Positions 35,573-46,761 of a stretch of 54,399 bases of DNA are shown one piece after another. A model generated the notes under the pieces. That model worked only from the letters and a program-made list of their open reading frames with translations. It had not been told where the DNA came from and did not search any database. The stretch spans positions 1 through 54,399 of the forward strand of contig NZ_FMAO01000013.1 in assembly GCF_900094835.1 (NCBI RefSeq), given 5' to 3'. This DNA comes from Weissella bombi. Its GTDB lineage: Bacteria; Bacillota; Bacilli; Lactobacillales; Lactobacillaceae. The position numbers and the translations under genes are program-made. The first letter of the stretch is position 1, and every line of letters starts with the position of its first letter.

Positions 35573-37117
35573 TTAGTCGTTGTTCTTAATCACAAAGTTA
35601 CGTGATTGACGGCGTGGTGCACCTGAACGGCCACGTTGTGAGCGATCACCTGAACCGTTTCGTGAACCACGATCGTATGAACGGCGTTCACGTTGGCCAC
35701 GGTTACCACGGTAACCACCACCATTACCATGACGACGATCGCCATCACGACGGCCACGGTAACCACCACCGCGACGACCATTTCCACCATGCTTATGTGG
35801 TAATGGTCGCTCGTGTGATAGCTTAAACTCAGCATCCATGCTCTCAACATTAGCAGCAGCACCTAACAAGGCAGCAGCTAATTGACGAGCATCATACTTT
35901 TCAACTAATTGATCAACTAATTCTGAATCAGCCACATTAGAAGTTGTCTTAATGATTTCATCAACAGATGAAGCAGCAACACTCATACGACCAGCAAGAG
36001 CTTCTTCGTGTGTGTATGGCTTCAATGGTTGCATACGCTTCTTAGTTAACTTTTCAATATCCTTCAAGTAATCCATCTCAGCATTAGAAATGAAAGTTAC
36101 TGAAGTACCATGAGCACCGGCACGACCTGTACGTCCAATACGGTGAACATATGATTCTGAATCTTGTGGAATATCAAAATTATAAACGTAGTCAACACCA
36201 GAAACGTCTAATCCACGAGCAGCAACATCAGTTGCAACCAAAATACGGATTTCACCATTCTTGAATTGCTTCAAAACTTGTGTACGCTTTTGTTGTGTCA
36301 AGTCACCGTGAATTCCGGCAGCGTTAAAGCCACGCAATTCCAAACCACGTGTCAATTCATCAACACGACGCTTTGTACGACCGAACATAATTGCCAACTT
36401 TGGTTGTTGTACATCCAAAATGCGAGTTAACACATCGAACTTCTCAAAATCACGTACACGTACGTAATATTGATCAACCAAGTCAGTTGTCAATTCCTTA
36501 GCAGCAATTTGAATGTGCTCAGGATTTGTCATGAATTGCACACCAATACGCTTGATAGCTGCAGGCATTGTAGCTGAGAACAACAATGTTTGACGCTCAT
36601 CAGGAACAGCCTTCAAGATTGATTCGATATCTTCTAAGAATCCCATGTTCAACATTTCATCAGCTTCATCCAAAACTAATGTCTTAACATGTGATAGATT
36701 AATCGTACCACGACGAATGTGGTCAATTAAACGACCAGGTGTTCCAACAACAATGTGGGCACCATGGTTTAATCCATTGATTTGGCGACGAATGTCAGCA
36801 CCACCGAACACGGCTTGTACACGAACATGCTTATCACGTCCAAGTTTGAATAATTCTTCTTGGGTTTGGATAGCTAGTTCACGAGTTGGTGAAACAACCA
36901 AAGCTTGTACATCTTTATTATCATTGTCAATCATTTCTAGGATTGGCAATCCAAATGCAGCTGTCTTACCGGTTCCTGTTTGGGCTTGACCAATAACGTC
37001 TTTACCAGCCATCGTCAATGGAATTGTTTTTTCCTGGATTGGCGTAGCCTCTACATAGCCATGCTTTTCAATGGCTGTCAAAAGGTCTTGTGTAAGACCT
37101 AACTCTGAAAACTTCAA
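35573..37117 (-). CDS. cshA: DEAD-box ATP-dependent RNA helicase (CshA-like)
   Basis: This RNA helicase functions in ribosome assembly and mRNA decay. It is 514 aa. Motifs in order: Q motif ATPIQEKTIP, motif I AQTGTGKTAAFG, Ia PTRELAIQ, Ib GTPGRLIDH, II VLDEADEMLN, III FSATMP, IV-V IFGRTKRR and ATDVAARGLD, VI HRIGRTGRAG. The C-terminal 75 residues are Gly/Arg-rich (GGYRGRRDGDRRHGNGGGYR), an RNA-binding tail. Translation starts on TTG at 37117, after GGAGG. The leader carries a promoter and a terminator-like hairpin. Confidence 0.93.
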   Translation of the reverse strand: MKFSELGLTQDLLTAIEKHGYVEATPIQEKTIPLTMAGKDVIGQAQTGTGKTAAFGLPILEMIDNDNKDVQALVVSPTRELAIQTQEELFKLGRDKHVRVQAVFGGADIRRQINGLNHGAHIVVGTPGRLIDHIRRGTINLSHVKTLVLDEADEMLNMGFLEDIESILKAVPDERQTLLFSATMPAAIKRIGVQFMTNPEHIQIAAKELTTDLVDQYYVRVRDFEKFDVLTRILDVQQPKLAIMFGRTKRRVDELTRGLELRGFNAAGIHGDLTQQKRTQVLKQFKNGEIRILVATDVAARGLDVSGVDYVYNFDIPQDSESYVHRIGRTGRAGAHGTSVTFISNAEMDYLKDIEKLTKKRMQPLKPYTHEEALAGRMSVAASSVDEIIKTTSNVADSELVDQLVEKYDARQLAAALLGAAANVESMDAEFKLSHERPLPHKHGGNGRRGGGYRGRRDGDRRHGNGGGYRGNRGQRERRSYDRGSRNGSGDRSQRGRSGAPRRQSRNFVIKNND

Positions 37118-37180
37118 AATTTTTCCTCCAGTAACGACTGTCGCAACAATCGTTCTCTAATGTCTTGAACTTATCAACAT

Positions 37181-37287
37181 AAAAACAGACTAGACACAAT
37201 CCGGCGTCCATAATGCGTCTGTTTTTAGTAATCGTCCGCTTATTTTTGTAACTTATCTAGTTTATCCTTATAATCGGCAATTAGCAA
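37181..37287 (-). promoter_or_regulatory. Promoter and attenuator-like leader of the helicase gene
   Basis: TTGCTA (37282-37287) and TAAACT (37259-37264) are spaced 17 bp on the minus strand. About 30 nt into the RNA, AACAGAC (37217-37223) pairs with GTCTGTT (37184-37190), followed by T5, a terminator-like hairpin more than 60 nt before the start codon. It may set helicase expression by attenuation. Confidence 0.45.
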
Positions 37288-37319
37288 CCATTAATAGTGA
37301 TTTTCTTAACTAATTGTCC

Positions 37320-37377
37320 AAAAAAAATGTAAAAGTCAAAATGTGTCCGCTTTCATGACCTTTGACTTTTACATTTT
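37320..37377 (-). terminator. Intrinsic terminator after murA
   Basis: AAAATGTAAAAGTCAAA pairs with TTTGACTTTTACATTTT (17 bp, perfect) around a 20-nt loop, followed by a T run on the minus strand. Confidence 0.85.
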
Positions 37378-37389
37378 AATTTTTAATAA

Positions 37390-38652
37390 TTATTCTTCAG
37401 CAATTTCAATATCAGCGTTCAACATTGTTAATTTGTGAACGATATGATCATAGCCACGCAATACGTGCTCAGCATTAATAACTTCGGTTACACCATCAGC
37501 CATTAATCCAGCAGAAACTAGAGCTGCACCAGCACGAATTTCGGCCGCAGAGACACGCGCACCATGAAAATCGCTGCACTGAGCAACTACCATTTTACCG
37601 CGCTCTGGATTTGAAACTGCCATACCCAACTTTTGTAATTCAGGAATATGACGTGTACGCTCTGGATAAATCGTCTCATGAATCACACTCTCACCTTGTG
37701 CTAAAGTCAACAATGGTGTCAATGGTTGTTGTAAATCAGTTGCAAATCCTGGGAATGGTGCCGTTTTAATCTTGATAGGTTGTAAGTCAACTGACTTAGG
37801 AACATAAATACTATCCTCACGCACATCAAGCTTTACACCCATTTCAAGCAACTTAGCTGTAAATGATTCCAAATGTTCCGGTATAACATTTTTCACCAAA
37901 ATACCATCACCTTGCGCCGCAGCCAAAGCAAGATATGTTCCCGCTTCAATTCGATCAGGAATAATCGTATGGGTATTTTTAGACTCTAAATGTTCAACCC
38001 CAGTAATACGAATAACATCAGTTCCCGCACCACGAATTTGAGCACCCATATTATTCAAAAATGTTGCCAAATCAATAATTTCGGGCTCACGAGCAGCATT
38101 TTCTAAAATAGTGGTTCCTTCAGCATGAACAGCTGCCATAATGATATTCATTGTAGCCCCGACCGAAACAACATCCAAAAAGATACGAGCCGCTTTCAAA
38201 CCATTTTCAGCGTTAATATACACCGTATCATTCTCTTCATGTACAGTGGCTCCCAAAGCTTCAAAACCTTTAATATGTTGGTCAATTGGACGTGGACCAA
38301 TATTATCACCACCTGGGAATGTAACTGTGGCACGACCAAAGCGTCCCAACAAGGATCCCATAAAATAATAAGATGCACGCAAAGACTTGATGGCTGTTGA
38401 TGGTAACTCTGACTCAACAATTTCAGTCGGATCAATCATCAATTCGCCACCTTTAAACGTTGATTTAACGTTCATTGAGCTTAAAATAGCTTGCAAATTG
38501 TAAACATCTAAAATATCAGGCACACTGTCGAATTTAACCGGTGTCTCAGCCAAAATAGCTGCTGGAATTAACGCGACAGTTGAATTTTTAGCCCCCCCAA
38601 TGGTTACTTCGCCACTGAGCCGCCGTCCACCATGGATAATCAACTTCTTCAT
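37390..38652 (-). CDS. murA: UDP-N-acetylglucosamine 1-carboxyvinyltransferase with Asp at the fosfomycin site
   Basis: MurA transfers enolpyruvate to UDP-GlcNAc, the first committed step of peptidoglycan synthesis. It is 420 aa, the usual length. [16 protein letters not shown] holds the conserved Lys/Asn pair. The catalytic loop reads [20 protein letters not shown], where the usual PGGC cysteine is Asp116. Cys-to-Asp enzymes stay active but are not alkylated by fosfomycin. [10 protein letters not shown] and [15 protein letters not shown] are also typical. Firmicutes often have two MurA copies; whether a Cys-type copy exists elsewhere is unknown. No clear promoter was seen upstream. Confidence 0.93.
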   Translation of the reverse strand: MKKLIIHGGRRLSGEVTIGGAKNSTVALIPAAILAETPVKFDSVPDILDVYNLQAILSSMNVKSTFKGGELMIDPTEIVESELPSTAIKSLRASYYFMGSLLGRFGRATVTFPGGDNIGPRPIDQHIKGFEALGATVHEENDTVYINAENGLKAARIFLDVVSVGATMNIIMAAVHAEGTTILENAAREPEIIDLATFLNNMGAQIRGAGTDVIRITGVEHLESKNTHTIIPDRIEAGTYLALAAAQGDGILVKNVIPEHLESFTAKLLEMGVKLDVREDSIYVPKSVDLQPIKIKTAPFPGFATDLQQPLTPLLTLAQGESVIHETIYPERTRHIPELQKLGMAVSNPERGKMVVAQCSDFHGARVSAAEIRAGAALVSAGLMADGVTEVINAEHVLRGYDHIVHKLTMLNADIEIAEE

Positions 38653-38911
38653 TTTATCAATCCTTTTAGAGTTAATACTCTATCATCCTTTAGTAAGGTC
38701 CATTCATTCAAAATTTTGTTATTTTAATTTGCTTGACTATCGCCAAACAACGCTTCTGCTATATCTTCACGATATAATATACTCAATCAATTTTACAGTA
38801 GTTACATTTAAATTACAACAACGTGTCGTTATTAAACATCTTTAAAATAAAATTAACTATTTAAAAATAACTATATACCCTATTATAACAACTGAACACT
38901 ATAATAACCTA

Positions 38912-38947
38912 AAAAAAAGGACACAATTCGAAATTATGCCCTTTTTT
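38912..38947 (-). terminator. Intrinsic terminator after pyrG
   Basis: GGGCATAATT pairs with AATTGTGTCC around a TCG loop, with T8 on the minus strand. The remaining part of the 306-bp gap to murA (38653-38911) is AT-rich, and I see no gene or clear promoter in it. Confidence 0.75.
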
Positions 38948-38958
38948 ACATTATTTAA

Positions 38959-40728
<1,770 letters not shown>

Positions 40729-40760
40729 GAAATAATCAAAGTAACTTCTTAATCGATTAA

Positions 40761-41357
40761 TTAATGTTCAATATCTCCTGAACCATAATCATCATCGACG
40801 TCTGTCTTGATACCACTAATTTCTTCGCCGATTCCACCAGCAACTTCATCATGACCGAAGTCATCGTCATCACTGTCATCGTCATCATCATCAGCAATAT
40901 CATCATCGTCTGCTGCAGCTGCTTCATCTTCTGTATCAGCTACATCAAAATCATCATCTTCAGGATCATCATTATTGTAATCAATAACGTCATCATCATC
41001 GTCAGCATCTGCCAAGAAGGCGTTAATCTTCTTACGCTTCTTCTTCTTTGGCTTGCCTTCAACTTCTTCTTCTAGATCCAAATGAACGGCCTCATCAATT
41101 GAGTCGATTGGGTACCACGAACGCAATCCCCACATCGTATCACCCAATGAAATGAATGAACCGTCAATATTCAAATCAGTATAAAATTGTGATAAGCGCG
41201 CACGAATCTCTTCGTCCGACTTACCCGTGAATGATTGTACTTCATTCAACAAATCATTAAATCCCATGGTTTCATGACGGTCAGACAAAATTGCACGAGC
41301 AACTTCAATCATTGAAAGCTCATCTTTATTTTGGTCGTCAAATTGTGTTAATGCCAA
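40761..41357 (-). CDS. rpoE: DNA-directed RNA polymerase delta subunit
   Basis: This Gram-positive polymerase accessory factor promotes core recycling and transcript release. It is about 198 aa. The N-terminal HARE-HTH domain (about residues 10-80) includes [20 protein letters not shown], then [18 protein letters not shown] basic KPKKKKRKK patch precedes a C-terminal tail of roughly 85 residues that is nearly all Asp/Glu. Translation starts on TTG at 41357, behind AAAGGA. It lies upstream of pyrG with pyrG's own promoter in the gap. Confidence 0.95.
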   Translation of the reverse strand: MALTQFDDQNKDELSMIEVARAILSDRHETMGFNDLLNEVQSFTGKSDEEIRARLSQFYTDLNIDGSFISLGDTMWGLRSWYPIDSIDEAVHLDLEEEVEGKPKKKKRKKINAFLADADDDDDVIDYNNDDPEDDDFDVADTEDEAAAADDDDIADDDDDDSDDDDFGHDEVAGGIGEEISGIKTDVDDDYGSGDIEH

Positions 41358-41436
41358 ATCACTGCACGTCCTTTCGCGGTCTTACTCAATGTCTAATATT
41401 ACAATATTTCTAGCATTTCGGCAAATTTTTTTCATT

Positions 41437-42273
41437 TTAATTTGCTAACTCAGAAACATTTTTATTTAAAACCCACTTTTCAACGGCTAACCCAACACCA
41501 TCTTCATTTTGTGAGGTCGTAATAAAATCAGCATTATCTTTAATTTCATCAACTGCATTGCCCATGGCAACACCTAATCCGGCTTGTTTAATCATCGTCA
41601 AATCATTATGTTGATCACCTAATGCCATCGTATTTGATATATCAATATCCAATTTATTTGCTAAAATTGCCAAGCCATTACCTTTTGTTGATTCTTTGTG
41701 CATGACTTCTAAGAAATTAGGCGTTGATTGCACAATATAATAATCATCTTTTAATTCTTGTGGCATGTTAGCAACTAATTGATCAATTTTATCAGTTTCA
41801 TCAATAAACATGAATTTTACATAATGTTCATCCGTCGTCATTTCATCAACTTCTTTAATGTGTAACGGCATTTGAACCATGTTATTCTCACCATTAACAT
41901 GGCGATTAATAATCTTATTAGCTGTAATAGCGTAATCTAATGACTCAATCTGAAAATATGAGTCATATTCATCAGCAATTGCCTTGAATTTTTTATAATC
42001 TGCCAGTGTTAATTCATGACCGCCCAGTTGTTCACCCGTCGTATTTTGAACAACACTACCATTATATGTAATTGCAAATTGATCTGTTGAATCATTTAAG
42101 CCTAGTTCAATAAGATAATCTTTAACACCTGATAATGGCCGTCCTGTCGCTAAAACTACTTTAGCCCCCTGCGCAGTTGCTTCCTGTAAAGCCTTTTTTA
42201 CGCGTGGGGTTATTTCTTTATCCGAATTAACCAGCGTATCATCGATATCAATTGTAATTAATTTAATTCCCAT
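41437..42273 (-). CDS. Cof-type HAD-IIB phosphatase
   Basis: This 278-aa cytoplasmic phosphatase acts on sugar phosphates or related small molecules. HAD motif I is ITIDIDDTLVNSDKEI, motif II lies in VLATGRPLSG, the conserved Lys is in ESTKGNGLAILA, and motif IV is ALGDQHNDLTMIKQAGLGVA. The type IIB cap lies between motifs II and III. It is 27 bp downstream of the HD hydrolase gene on the same strand. Substrate unknown. Confidence 0.9.
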   Translation of the reverse strand: MGIKLITIDIDDTLVNSDKEITPRVKKALQEATAQGAKVVLATGRPLSGVKDYLIELGLNDSTDQFAITYNGSVVQNTTGEQLGGHELTLADYKKFKAIADEYDSYFQIESLDYAITANKIINRHVNGENNMVQMPLHIKEVDEMTTDEHYVKFMFIDETDKIDQLVANMPQELKDDYYIVQSTPNFLEVMHKESTKGNGLAILANKLDIDISNTMALGDQHNDLTMIKQAGLGVAMGNAVDEIKDNADFITTSQNEDGVGLAVEKWVLNKNVSELAN

Positions 42274-42300
42274 TTTTTCAATACTCCCTATTTACATACT

Positions 42301-43662
42301 TTATTGTGGTTCGACTAAGGTTTCATTATGAACATACCGTTGAAAATCCAAATAAATTGGTGCCATAATGTCCTCCACGGCATGTTGTACTAACATTTCG
42401 CGTGGGAAGAAAAAGCGTGCATCTCCAAAAGCACGTCCCGTCAACGCTTCTACCAAGGCACTTTGTGTTGATAATTCTGTTAACGAACCGTCTAGCTGCA
42501 TCAATTCAATTTGGGTTCGTGGCTTTTTTACCTTAGGATTATAGGCATCATACGGCAAATCAAAACTATCATTTTCAGCTGTGTAATAGCGCGTATCAAA
42601 ACCAGCTGAATCGATTAATTGTTTGATTGTAGGCAACAAACGTCTTGTTTCTTCCGTAATCACAATTGATTTCAATGGCTTACGATCAATAAAGCGTGTC
42701 GCTAAATCTGCCAAAATAGGGTCATTAGCATGTCGCCAAGTACTAATGTCCGCCAACATCACTGCATCATCTAACATTAGATATTGTTGTAATGTTAAAT
42801 TGCCTGCGAACAACGGTTGTAGTGTTGGTGAAATAAAATCTGCGCTCACTCGTGTATCTCGTTTACTTTCATCATAAACAAACTTTGCACGCTCCAACAA
42901 GTGTTGTAGCACAACCTCAAAAGAACGTGATACGGGATGGAAGTAAACCTGTACATACATTTGATAACGTGACACAACATAATCTTCGATAGCATAGGTA
43001 CCTTTATCATCAAAGGCAATTCCACCACTATATGGTCGCATCACATGGATAATACGTGATAAATCAAATTGACCATATGTCGCCCCAGAATAATAAGCAT
43101 CACGCAGTAAGTAATCCATGCGATCAGCATCAATTTGGCTAGAAATTAATTGCACAACCTGCGGATTTGGATAGGTTTTAGCAATGACACTAGCCACTTT
43201 TTCAGGAAAATCATCAGCGACCTTCACTAATACTTGATGAATTTCAGTGTCGGGTGACAAAATAATTGATTGTGTATAGGCTTCATGATCAGTATTAAAA
43301 ATATGCTCGAAGGTATGTGAATATGGACCATGACCAACATCATGTAAAAGTGCTGCACACAACAACACTAAACGTTCATTGACATCCCATAATCCATCCC
43401 CTTCTTCTTTTGATGGATAAAATCGTTCTAAATGATTAGCAAAACGACGCGCAATTTCATATACACCTAAAGAATGTGAAAATCTAGAATGCTCAGCACC
43501 ATGAAAAACGGCACTCGCAACACCCAATTGCTTAACACGACGAAGCCGCTGAAACTCTGACGTACTAATTAAATCAAGAATGACTTGATCCTGTACTCGT
43601 ATTGAATTTAACACAGGATCCCTAAAAACCTTTTCTGAGCCTGTTTTAATAAATTGTGCCAT
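42301..43662 (-). CDS. HD-domain phosphohydrolase (YwfO-like)
   Basis: This is a 453-aa metal-dependent phosphohydrolase related to dNTP triphosphohydrolases. The HD pieces are RRVKQLGVASAVFHGAEHSR, FSHSLGVYEIARR, CAALLHDVGHGPYSHTFEH and ISSQIDADRMDYLLRDAYYS. Length and motif order resemble the Bacillus YwfO family, which hydrolyses nucleoside triphosphates. It diverges from the DUF1934 gene and precedes the HAD phosphatase. Physiological substrate unknown. Confidence 0.85.
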   Translation of the reverse strand: MAQFIKTGSEKVFRDPVLNSIRVQDQVILDLISTSEFQRLRRVKQLGVASAVFHGAEHSRFSHSLGVYEIARRFANHLERFYPSKEEGDGLWDVNERLVLLCAALLHDVGHGPYSHTFEHIFNTDHEAYTQSIILSPDTEIHQVLVKVADDFPEKVASVIAKTYPNPQVVQLISSQIDADRMDYLLRDAYYSGATYGQFDLSRIIHVMRPYSGGIAFDDKGTYAIEDYVVSRYQMYVQVYFHPVSRSFEVVLQHLLERAKFVYDESKRDTRVSADFISPTLQPLFAGNLTLQQYLMLDDAVMLADISTWRHANDPILADLATRFIDRKPLKSIVITEETRRLLPTIKQLIDSAGFDTRYYTAENDSFDLPYDAYNPKVKKPRTQIELMQLDGSLTELSTQSALVEALTGRAFGDARFFFPREMLVQHAVEDIMAPIYLDFQRYVHNETLVEPQ

Positions 43663-43765
43663 GATATCCTTTCTAATTCTGTCAAATAATACCTAATTTA
43701 TTATATTATACCTTATTGAACACTGTATAATGGACTGAAGTAATCATTAATTAAAGGAGTTTAAC

Positions 43766-44206
43766 ATGCAACCCACAAGAAAAAGTTGGACAACAACAAT
43801 CACCCTCACCACAAAAATTACACAAGAAAATGAGCAGGAAGAATTTTCTTTTGAAGAGAGTGCACAAGTAACACTTATTAACAATACACTATACGTTCGT
43901 TACACAGAGCACCAGCAAAACTTTGAAACACCAGTCACGTTTAAAATATCACAGGTTGATGATATTTTGCTACATCGTCATAATGATTTTACCGATGTAC
44001 AATTACATTTCATGCCAAACAAGATATTCCAAACACAGTACGTAACTTCACAAGGAAACATCCCCATAGCGGTCCGCACCGATGCACTGCTAAACGAAAT
44101 TACTACTGATCATCCCTACGGTACTTTAAACATCACTTATTCATTACTGAACAACGATAGCGTTATTGGTACTTATACCTTAAACCTACTCATTTCAAAA
44201 AACTAA
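43766..44206 (+). CDS. DUF1934 (YwiB-like) calycin-type beta-barrel protein
   Basis: This 146-aa protein has the alternating beta-strand pattern of DUF1934, including SAQVTLINNTLYVRYTEHQQ, GNIPIAVRTD and NITYSLLNNDSVIGTYTLNL. Function is unknown; homologues are found near rpoE, as here. AAAGGAG precedes the ATG. A TATAAT box lies at 43726-43731, without a good -35. It is followed by a terminator. Confidence 0.8.
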   Translation: MQPTRKSWTTTITLTTKITQENEQEEFSFEESAQVTLINNTLYVRYTEHQQNFETPVTFKISQVDDILLHRHNDFTDVQLHFMPNKIFQTQYVTSQGNIPIAVRTDALLNEITTDHPYGTLNITYSLLNNDSVIGTYTLNLLISKN

Positions 44207-44218
44207 ATTATAAAATAA

Positions 44219-44272
44219 AAGCCGTTTACAAAAATAGATTGACGCTTGTCAATTCTTTTGTAAACGGTTTTT
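44219..44272 (+). terminator. Intrinsic terminator after the DUF1934 gene
   Basis: GCCGTTTACAAAA pairs with TTTTGTAAACGGT around a smaller inner hairpin (TTGACGCTTGTCAA) and is followed by five T. Confidence 0.85.
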
Positions 44273-44277
44273 AGTGT

Positions 44278-44422
44278 AAAAAAAAGACCATCGTGCAAGA
44301 GGGGGAACGCAACGATGGTCCGCCGCCGGCTACTATCGCAACCAGCGAAGGGGGGGATACATAGTTTGGGGAACTATGCAAATTTCATATACTTTGGGGA
44401 GTAATGAATTCCACTAACAAAA
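44278..44422 (-). ncRNA. Candidate C-rich small regulatory RNA, about 145 nt
   Basis: On the minus strand the predicted RNA has four C-rich runs: CCCC at 44396-44399, CCCC in the loop of a 7-bp hairpin (stem 44360-44366 with 44372-44378), seven C at 44350-44356, and CCCCC in the loop of the terminator. The terminator stem GACCATCGT (44312-44320 with 44286-44294) is perfect and followed by eight T. A promoter candidate TTGTAA (44452-44457) lies 16 bp from TATATG (44430-44435). The layout resembles Gram-positive small RNAs that pair CU-rich loops with Shine-Dalgarno sequences (LhrC, FsrA, RsaE types). No protein is encoded. Confidence 0.6.
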
Positions 44423-44530
44423 GTGAATACATATAATATATACAACTAAAGTTACAAAAAAGTTTCATATTTTTTTCGATTTAAACACAAAAAAAGGAAA
44501 CACACAAAAAGTATGCTCCCTAACACTCTA

Positions 44531-45751
44531 TTATTGCTCTTTATTTAAAGAACTGGTTGTTTTATCTAATTTGACAGTAACTGTTTTTTCTTGTCCCTTA
44601 TGATAGTAAGTCATTTTAACGGAATCACCAACTTTATGCTTATAAAGCGCATCACGTAATTCACCAGAATCACTTACTTTAGTGTCCCCGATTTTCGTAA
44701 TAACATCATATCGTGCCAAACCAGCATTGGCTGCAGGCGAATCCTTTTCTGCTTCAACGATGATAACACCATCAGAAACACTATCTGGTAAGTGCAAAAC
44801 GTCTCTTTGATCGCTAGCAGAAACATTACTCAAATCTACCATTGATACTCCCAGTGCAGGTCGTTCAATCTTACCATTCTTCTCTAATTCATTAATAATA
44901 TTAACGACGGTATTTGAAGGAATTGCGAATCCCATTCCTTCAACTGAAGTACCATCTTCAGACGATGCTAGCTTCATTGAGTTAATACCAACCACTTGGC
45001 CAGCTAAATTAACAAGTGGTCCACCAGAATTACCTGGATTAATCGCAGCATCCGTTTGCAAAACCGTTGCCTTACCAAGTGAATTTCCAGATTCATCAGT
45101 GGCATCAACTTGGCGCTTCGTTGCTGAAATAATTCCCTCTGTTACCGAGGTTGCATAGTCCGAACCTAATGGTGACCCAATCGCCAAGACTGATTGGCCA
45201 GCCTCAGTTTTGCCGGAATCCGCAAAATCAGCAACTTCAGTCACTTTATCAGCTTTAACCTTCAAAACAGCCAAATCAGTCTGTTCATCAGTCCCCACCA
45301 ATTTTCCTGTTAACTTGGTTCCATCGCTCAACAACACTTGAATCGCATTAGAACCTGAAACAACGTGATTATTTGTCACAATATATGCTGTATTACCGTC
45401 CTTCTTATAAACAACTCCTGAACCCTCTGAAGCTGTTTGTAAACCTGAAGAATCACTACTACTATCACTTTGCGTTTGATCACCAAAATAGTTAGATTGT
45501 AAAGACTGCTGTTTTTGTAGATTAATAACAGAAACTACTGCACCAGAAACGTGCTTAAACGCTTTAGTTGCACTAGATTTCCCCTTTACATTACTTTGAT
45601 TAACTTTAACTGTCTTTGCGTTTGAGGTTGTTACATTAGCTGTTTGGTTATCCTGTGTGAAGTGTACAACACCACCTGCTGCTACACCACCACCAATTAA
45701 CCCAGCGACAACACTTGTGATAACAATTTTCATTCCCGAAGATAATTTCAT
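44531..45751 (-). CDS. htrA: Serine protease HtrA/DegP-like, membrane anchored
   Basis: This extracytoplasmic quality-control protease is about 406 aa. One N-terminal membrane segment (about residues 7-28, VITSVVAGLIGGGVAAGGVV) precedes a Ser/Thr-rich linker. The catalytic triad lies in VTNNHVVSGS (His), DEQTDLAVLK (Asp) and AINPGNSGGPLVN (Ser). One PDZ domain ends the protein (VIIVEAEKDSPAANAGLARYD). The ATG at 45751 (MKLSSGMK) follows GGGG; an ATG at 45775 is weaker. It lies downstream of walJ, as in many Firmicutes wal clusters. Confidence 0.94.
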   Translation of the reverse strand: MKLSSGMKIVITSVVAGLIGGGVAAGGVVHFTQDNQTANVTTSNAKTVKVNQSNVKGKSSATKAFKHVSGAVVSVINLQKQQSLQSNYFGDQTQSDSSSDSSGLQTASEGSGVVYKKDGNTAYIVTNNHVVSGSNAIQVLLSDGTKLTGKLVGTDEQTDLAVLKVKADKVTEVADFADSGKTEAGQSVLAIGSPLGSDYATSVTEGIISATKRQVDATDESGNSLGKATVLQTDAAINPGNSGGPLVNLAGQVVGINSMKLASSEDGTSVEGMGFAIPSNTVVNIINELEKNGKIERPALGVSMVDLSNVSASDQRDVLHLPDSVSDGVIIVEAEKDSPAANAGLARYDVITKIGDTKVSDSGELRDALYKHKVGDSVKMTYYHKGQEKTVTVKLDKTTSSLNKEQ

Positions 45752-45852
45752 ATCTATGCCCCGTCTCTTATCCATTTAATCGTATCATTATCCCGACTTA
45801 TATTACTTTTTACTTTAAGACGATTCCCTTTAAATCGCCTTAACATCCTACT

Positions 45853-46653
45853 TTATATCTGTATTAACCTAGTAGCAACTGCTGGATCTGTATCCAATAA
45901 ATTGAAATCATGATCTACCCCAAAATCATGTTCTTCCAGTACTGATTGTACTGTCAAATGAGCTAATGGTTTTTGATTATTTTCTTGACTCAAATGACCC
46001 AGATAAACTTGTTTTGTTCGATTTCCCAATATTTGCGTTAATGCTAATGCACCATCTTCATTAGATAAATGACCTTGATCACCCAAAATTCGTTGTTTTA
46101 ATGGCCAAGCATAACTACCCATTCGTAACATTTCATAATCATGGTTAGCTTCCATCAAAATAGCGTCAGCATTTTTCAGTGTACCAATAACGCGATCATT
46201 GACGTAACCCGTGTCCGTTAACATCGCAAACGTCTTATTATCATGGTGAAATGCATAAAACTGCGGATCAGCCGCATCATGTGAAACACTAAAACTTTCA
46301 ATATCCAAATCACTCATCAATTTCGTTTGACCAGGTTCAAATAATTGAATTTGATCCGTATTTATTTTACCAATTTTTCCCGCCATGGCTTGCCATGTCT
46401 TCTGATTAGCATAAACATCCATGCCATATTTACGTGCTAACACGCCCACACCAGCAATATGATCACTATGTTCATGCGTCACAAATAACGCATCTACATC
46501 ATTCAATGATCGTCCAATTTGTGACATTAAATTTGTTATTTTTTTACCTGATAAACCAGCATCAACTAACACTTTATGTTCAGGAGTTTCAATGTAGGTC
46601 ACATTTCCTTTACTTCCAGATGCTAACATTGATACTTTAAAATCGTTCGACAT
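45853..46653 (-). CDS. walJ: Metallo-beta-lactamase-fold hydrolase WalJ (YycJ)
   Basis: This 266-aa cytoplasmic exonuclease-like MBL protein belongs to the wal operon. It begins VSMLASGSKGNVTYIETPEH. The metal motif is FVTHEHSDHIAGVGVLARKY, with a later aspartate in MLTDTGYVND and the histidines in EANHDYE and YLGHLSQENN. WalJ homologues link the WalRK system to replication and cell division. A terminator lies between yycI and walJ. Confidence 0.93.
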   Translation of the reverse strand: MSNDFKVSMLASGSKGNVTYIETPEHKVLVDAGLSGKKITNLMSQIGRSLNDVDALFVTHEHSDHIAGVGVLARKYGMDVYANQKTWQAMAGKIGKINTDQIQLFEPGQTKLMSDLDIESFSVSHDAADPQFYAFHHDNKTFAMLTDTGYVNDRVIGTLKNADAILMEANHDYEMLRMGSYAWPLKQRILGDQGHLSNEDGALALTQILGNRTKQVYLGHLSQENNQKPLAHLTVQSVLEEHDFGVDHDFNLLDTDPAVATRLIQI

Positions 46654-46672
46654 TCTTAACTCCTTATCAAAT

Positions 46673-46713
46673 AAAAAGCCGTTTATTTCAGTTATCCTGA
46701 AACAAGCGGCTCT
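46673..46713 (-). terminator. Terminator-like hairpin between yycI and walJ
   Basis: AGCCGCTTGTTTCAG pairs with CTGAAATAAACGGCT and is followed by TTTTATTT on the minus strand. It lies inside the wal cluster and would lower walJ-htrA expression relative to the upstream genes. Confidence 0.7.
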
Positions 46714-46761
46714 TCATTTCTGATTCCACCACAAGTTACATTTTAACACGTTGTGAAATCT

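Noticed and set aside
35602-35826. Plus-strand His/Asp-rich frame opposite the helicase tail
   Set aside because: It mirrors the Gly/Arg repeat codons of the helicase C-terminus; no initiation signals.
37344-37357. cre-like TGTGTCCGCTTTCA near the helicase gene
   Set aside because: It deviates from the cre consensus and lies in the loop of the murA terminator.
38700-38790. Short minus-strand frame ending REDIAEALFGDSQAN upstream of murA
   Set aside because: Only about 20 codons from a TTG, with no ribosome-binding site; no family recognised.
40851-41075. Plus-strand Ile/Val-rich frame opposite rpoE
   Set aside because: It is the shadow of the Asp/Glu-rich tail codons of the delta subunit and has no ribosome-binding site.
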